DNA of 64,000 bases from an uncultured Bacteroides sp. (lineage in GTDB: Bacteria > Bacteroidota > Bacteroidia > Bacteroidales > Bacteroidaceae). A model generated the notes under the pieces. That model was given only the letters and a program-made list of their open reading frames with translations, was not told the DNA's origin and did not search any database. Positions within the stretch are counted from its first letter, which is position 1. Every line of letters starts with the position of its first letter. The stretch spans positions 83,196 through 147,195 of the forward strand of contig CASFPE010000018.1 in the NCBI GenBank assembly GCA_949296575.1, written 5' to 3'. This document shows, piece by piece, positions 63,978 to 64,000 of the stretch. The position numbers and the translations under genes were made by a program.

Positions 63978-64000
63978 ATGGCTGCTATGTTCCAAGACAA
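63978..64000 (+). mobile_element. Possible start of an IS4-type transposase gene (cut by window edge)
   Basis: An open frame begins near 63978 or 63987 and reads MFQD before the edge. IS4-family transposases of Bacteroides that I recall begin MFQDKYVF, but four residues are weak evidence. The upstream 63866-63980 is AT-rich and has no other gene; ACTGTCCCGTAAAAGTTGAT at about 63871 could be the left inverted repeat of the element. Confidence 0.35.

Noticed and set aside
1..64000. tRNA, rRNA or riboswitch genes
   Set aside because: I looked for tRNA T-arm words and conserved riboswitch cores between genes and saw none that held together; a covariance-model search would be decisive.

Overview
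The window is chromosomal DNA from a member of the Bacteroidales (Bacteroidota). Four things point there. Several genes have the promoter word TAnnTTTG in place of a sigma70 -10 box. SecA is about 1,100 residues long. LpxC is fused to FabZ and NuoC to NuoD. Many products belong to families (DUF3256, DUF4831, DUF5689, DUF6048, DUF6452) that I know mainly from this order. The genus cannot be fixed from the sequence. I saw no rRNA, tRNA or CRISPR locus.

Layout. 0-6.5 kb: the 3' end of a DUF4105 membrane protein, a degenerate alkaline-phosphatase-like protein, secA, and a small AT-richer secreted protein. 6.7-11 kb (+): an apparent operon of DUF4199, a polyprenyl-phosphate-type glycosyltransferase, DUF6452, DUF6048, mntP and apbE. 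11-20.8 kb (-): purM, prfA, pyrF, DUF6078, an HD hydrolase, lpxD, lpxC-fabZ, lpxA, a TnpR-like acidic protein and miaA, so lipid A synthesis beside nucleotide and translation genes. 20.9-25.3 kb (-): phoH, purC, menG, aroE and an alpha/beta hydrolase. 25.8-31.1 kb: a very GC-rich block with DUF5715, truA, an EamA permease, DUF3256 and two exported nucleases facing each other. 31.2-37.9 kb: rpmE2, then a TonB-dependent receptor with two surface lipoproteins and a divergent exported endonuclease/exonuclease/phosphatase-family enzyme. 38-44 kb: fba, an MFS permease with an orphan PqqD-like protein, DUF4831 and nnrDE. 44.5-54.4 kb: a ten-gene complex I operon (nuoA, B, CD, H, I, J, K, L, M, N) without nuoE, F or G. 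54.9-59.2 kb: hpt, adk, a four-helix-bundle gene, obgE, pgeF and a B3/B4 protein. 59.2-64 kb: a secreted hypothetical, a DUF362 ferredoxin-type protein, a GNAT, an AAA/DUF4143 ATPase, an AT-rich secreted hypothetical and, at the edge, what looks like the start of an IS4-type transposase.

The least explained signal is non-coding. At eight places between genes there are short arrays with a 21- or 22-bp period, about two helical turns. Most are built on a palindromic or inverted-repeat core, and the core word differs between most loci. Three of them belong to one dispersed repeat family, each copy lying just upstream of a plus-strand promoter. A separate 115-bp repeat occurs twice in opposite orientation, bracketing an 8.5-kb block. 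Among proteins, the 28.8-37.9 kb stretch could be an extracellular nucleic-acid scavenging locus: two or three exported nucleases plus a TonB receptor and candidate binding lipoproteins. That function is inferred.
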